From Deinococcus piscis (GTDB lineage: Bacteria > Deinococcota > Deinococci > Deinococcales > Deinococcaceae): DNA of 64,000 nt. A model generated the notes under the pieces. That model did no database searches and was not told the origin of the DNA. It saw nothing but the letters and a program-made list of their open reading frames with translations. The position numbers and the translations under genes were made by a program. The stretch covers positions 1-64,000 of the forward strand of contig NZ_BNAL01000013.1 in the NCBI RefSeq assembly GCF_014653275.1. Direction: 5' to 3'. Positions 58,243-64,000 of this stretch are shown piece after piece. The stretch's first letter is position 1. Each line of letters starts with the position of its first letter.

Positions 58243-59580
58243 TCAGCTCACCCTAAGCAGGTGCCGGGTGGGGCATAGCTCAGACAGTTCGTACCAGTCA
58301 CGCTCCACGGCGGCCTCATCATCTCGGCGCTGAAGCAGGTATTCCTGTACGCGGGCCATGCTGTGCTGGCCGTCCGGGACCCGCTCACTGAGGCGGGCGA
58401 TACGCGGCTCCTCCCAGTTGGGCCAAAAGCGGCGCAGCATTCCGGCCACCTGAGCGTGGGTGGCGTTGCTGAGGCGCAGCTGCCGGTCAGCGCGGCCCGG
58501 GCGAATCAGGGCGCTGTCCAGACCGGCAAGGTCGTTGGTGGTCATAAAAGTCACGCGGCCCTCGCCCGCCGCCACCCCGTCCAGGGCGTTGAGCAGGCCG
58601 TTGAAGCTCAGTTTGACGTTGGCGTTGCGGGCCTCACGGCCCAGGAATACGGCGTCAATATCTTCCAGCAGCAGCAGGGCGCGGCGGGGCAGGTCGCTCA
58701 GCAGACTGTTGAGGCGGTCATCGTCCAGGCCCGGCGTGGCCAGGTTCAGCACGCAGACATTCATGCCGTGTGCTCCGGCCAGGGCGGCCACCAGACTGCT
58801 CTTGCCGTTGCCGGGAGGGCCGTGCAGCAGGTAGCCCCGGCGGTAAGGAATGCCCATGTCGGTGTACCAGTCACGGGAAGCAAAAAATTGTGTCAGGTCG
58901 GCCTGAAGGTCACTCAGCAATTCGCCGTCGTAAACGAGACTCGCCAGCGGACGGGCGGGGCGGCGTTCGGCCAGTTTCCAGCCGTCGTACTGCGGCACAT
59001 GAATTTCCAGCTGGCCGGTGCTGGCACCAGCCGTCAGCTCGAAAGCCTCGGCCAGGAGCTCCGGCAGGGCACTGCGGGCCGTGACTGGCAGGCGCAGAGT
59101 GATGGTCTGGTGAAAGGGAGAAACGTTACCGTAACCCCCAGCCGCCTTGCGCTCCATGCGCCCCGCCTGGGCCAGCAGCCAGTGGCTGCGGTAGCGCAGC
59201 AGGGTCTGTCCGCCCAGCGGAATCAGCTGCGTGGTCACGTCGTCGCCGTCGTGGTCAGTGCCGACCTTGATGGTCTGGCCGCCCAGGCGGTCACCGTAAC
59301 GGGTGCTCACGCCCAGCTGCCGCAGGTTTTGCCCGCCAGGCTGCGCCGCCAACCACGCCGCCAGCCAGGGAAACGCCGGGTCGCTGTCCTGCACTTCCAG
59401 GGTCACGCTTAGCCGCGAAACGGCGTAGTTCCACGTCCGTAGCGGCAGGGTCCGTGCCCAGACGGCCAGGGCGCTCAGCGCCGCGATGACCAGGCCGCCC
59501 TGCGCCAATTCGTTGGTTTGGAGGGTACTCTGCACAGTCTGTACGGCCTGTGTCCAGAGATCAGTGAAAAAATCGCTCAT
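58243..59580 (-). CDS. BCS1-like AAA ATPase
   Basis: A 445-residue protein resembling the mitochondrial Rieske-chaperone BCS1. N-terminal TM (about 25-45, GGLVIAALSALAVWA), a BCS1-specific domain (about 60-215, TTQLIPLGGQTLLRYRSHW), then a AAA domain: Walker A GPPGNGKSSL, Walker B LLLLEDIDAVF, sensor FMTTNDLAGLDSALIRPGRAD. In mitochondria BCS1 translocates the folded Rieske protein; here the client is unknown and no Rieske gene is adjacent. AAGGA lies 9 nt before the ATG at 59580. Confidence 0.9.
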   Translation of the reverse strand: MSDFFTDLWTQAVQTVQSTLQTNELAQGGLVIAALSALAVWARTLPLRTWNYAVSRLSVTLEVQDSDPAFPWLAAWLAAQPGGQNLRQLGVSTRYGDRLGGQTIKVGTDHDGDDVTTQLIPLGGQTLLRYRSHWLLAQAGRMERKAAGGYGNVSPFHQTITLRLPVTARSALPELLAEAFELTAGASTGQLEIHVPQYDGWKLAERRPARPLASLVYDGELLSDLQADLTQFFASRDWYTDMGIPYRRGYLLHGPPGNGKSSLVAALAGAHGMNVCVLNLATPGLDDDRLNSLLSDLPRRALLLLEDIDAVFLGREARNANVKLSFNGLLNALDGVAAGEGRVTFMTTNDLAGLDSALIRPGRADRQLRLSNATHAQVAGMLRRFWPNWEEPRIARLSERVPDGQHSMARVQEYLLQRRDDEAAVERDWYELSELCPTRHLLRVS

Positions 59581-59838
59581 AAGAAGGTTCCTTTGTCCAG
59601 GTGGTGCTCCTGTGGTGAGAATGGTCGGAGGCTCTGCCGGAGAAGGCAAGAGCGGCTGAATCCCCGCTGGAACAGCCTTGAGTAGAGTAAGCGCAGCAAG
59701 TGGAACCCTGAATCGGCCATGTGGCGTAGTCAGAAATAAGGGAAATGGCTTACTGCGCCTGCATTGGTGAGCCAGCCAACCGCGCCCCAGTTCCCGGCGT
59801 CAAGCTCCCCGGCCACTGTCCGGGGCGGCCCAGCGTCC

Positions 59839-59844
59839 TATCCT
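59839..59844 (+). promoter_or_regulatory. -10 element of dnaE (leaderless GTG)
   Basis: TATCCT, 6-nt spacer, GTG at 59851. It favours this start over in-frame TTG/GTG codons at 59764-59767. Confidence 0.55.
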
Positions 59845-59850
59845 GTTGAG

Positions 59851-63852
<4,002 letters not shown>

Positions 63853-63878
63853 ATTTCATAGTCAGTAAGGCAGGACCA

Positions 63879-64000
63879 ATGTCTGTCGCCAATCCGCCTG
63901 TGTCGCCAAATCTGCCGGGCACCAGCTTAAAGGCTGTTGCGAACATGATGGAGATTGAGGCCCCAGAATGCTCTTCGAACATGCACAGCCTCCACTCGGC
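63879..64000 (+). CDS. Possible CDS running off the window end
   Basis: An ATG at 63879 opens a frame to the last base (40 codons: MSVANPPVSPNLPGTSLKAV...). A weak AAGG/AGGA ribosome site precedes it, 26 nt after the dnaE stop. Too short to recognise; it could be chance. Confidence 0.3.
   Translation, partial: MSVANPPVSPNLPGTSLKAVANMMEIEAPECSSNMHSLHS

Overview
The window looks like a chromosomal segment of a Deinococcus-type bacterium (phylum Deinococcota); I cannot name the species. The main reasons are: (i) the 3' end of a 16S rRNA gene is followed at once by its own terminator instead of a tRNA/23S spacer; (ii) many genes have a TANNNT -10 element only 5-10 nt before the start codon, the leaderless-transcript layout known from Deinococcus; (iii) gene content such as paired M16 peptidases, paired glutamate dehydrogenases, PCuAC-Sco-CtaG copper assembly and a long PHP-containing DnaE. 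The DNA is GC-rich with dense, short-spaced genes on both strands. I saw no insertion sequences, prophage, CRISPR array or plasmid genes, so this is mostly core and shell genome.

Layout. 1-131: 16S rRNA end and terminator. 212-8100: lipoamide dehydrogenase, an M24 peptidase, an MFS transporter, then a two-gene unit encoding a PPC-domain lipoprotein and a subtilisin-like lipoprotein. 8103-16650: an M16 peptidase pair downstream of hemW, a small hypothetical, Ppx/GppA, a 17-bp tandem repeat, a secreted TPR protein and a GT4 glycosyltransferase. 16684-20286: tRNA-Leu(CAG), rpsO, tRNA-Leu(GAG), the SRP RNA with promoter and terminator, moaC, a DUF177 protein, a nucleotidyltransferase and tRNA-Glu(UUC). 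20500-24350: a small membrane protein, a protein with seven perfect-length 54-bp repeats, a Fur-family regulator and an AgcS-type symporter. 24366-29531: a one-carbon/purine unit (purH-folD) preceded by a ZTP riboswitch with an intrinsic terminator, then rpmH-rnpA-yidD and 5-formyl-THF cyclo-ligase. 29705-34680: response regulator, DUF72, DUF817, dusA and a protein that joins an E3-binding domain to a degenerate E2 core. 34735-44550: purA-folE, a secreted DUF11-like protein, a VWA protein, a MerR-peroxiredoxin fusion, ttcA, a 4-TM protein, an acyl-CoA carboxylase subunit and an orphan pstS behind a Pho-box-like repeat. 44569-50700: an FMN-dependent hydroxyacid oxidase, two glutamate dehydrogenases, a polyprenyl synthase and a glycine-zipper stress-type protein; the gap at 48382-48734 holds an operator-like palindrome and a candidate small RNA. 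50798-64000: a THUMP methyltransferase, the copper-delivery operon, a large DUF937/Ig membrane protein, DUF1232, Nudix, a BCS1-like AAA ATPase and dnaE.

How the genes work together. Folate and purine metabolism recurs: the ZTP sensor upstream of purH-folD, cyclo-ligase, purA and folE. Copper delivery to cytochrome oxidase is encoded by three genes overlapping by 4 nt. The lipoamide dehydrogenase at the start could in principle be the partner of the E3-binding pseudo-E2, though they lie 32 kb apart. No large unknown defence or biosynthetic system is visible; the less usual items are the pseudo-E2, the MerR-peroxiredoxin fusion, the double-DUF937/Ig membrane protein, the 54-bp-repeat protein and the candidate RNA near 48.6 kb. 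All assignments were read by eye; no database search was run.
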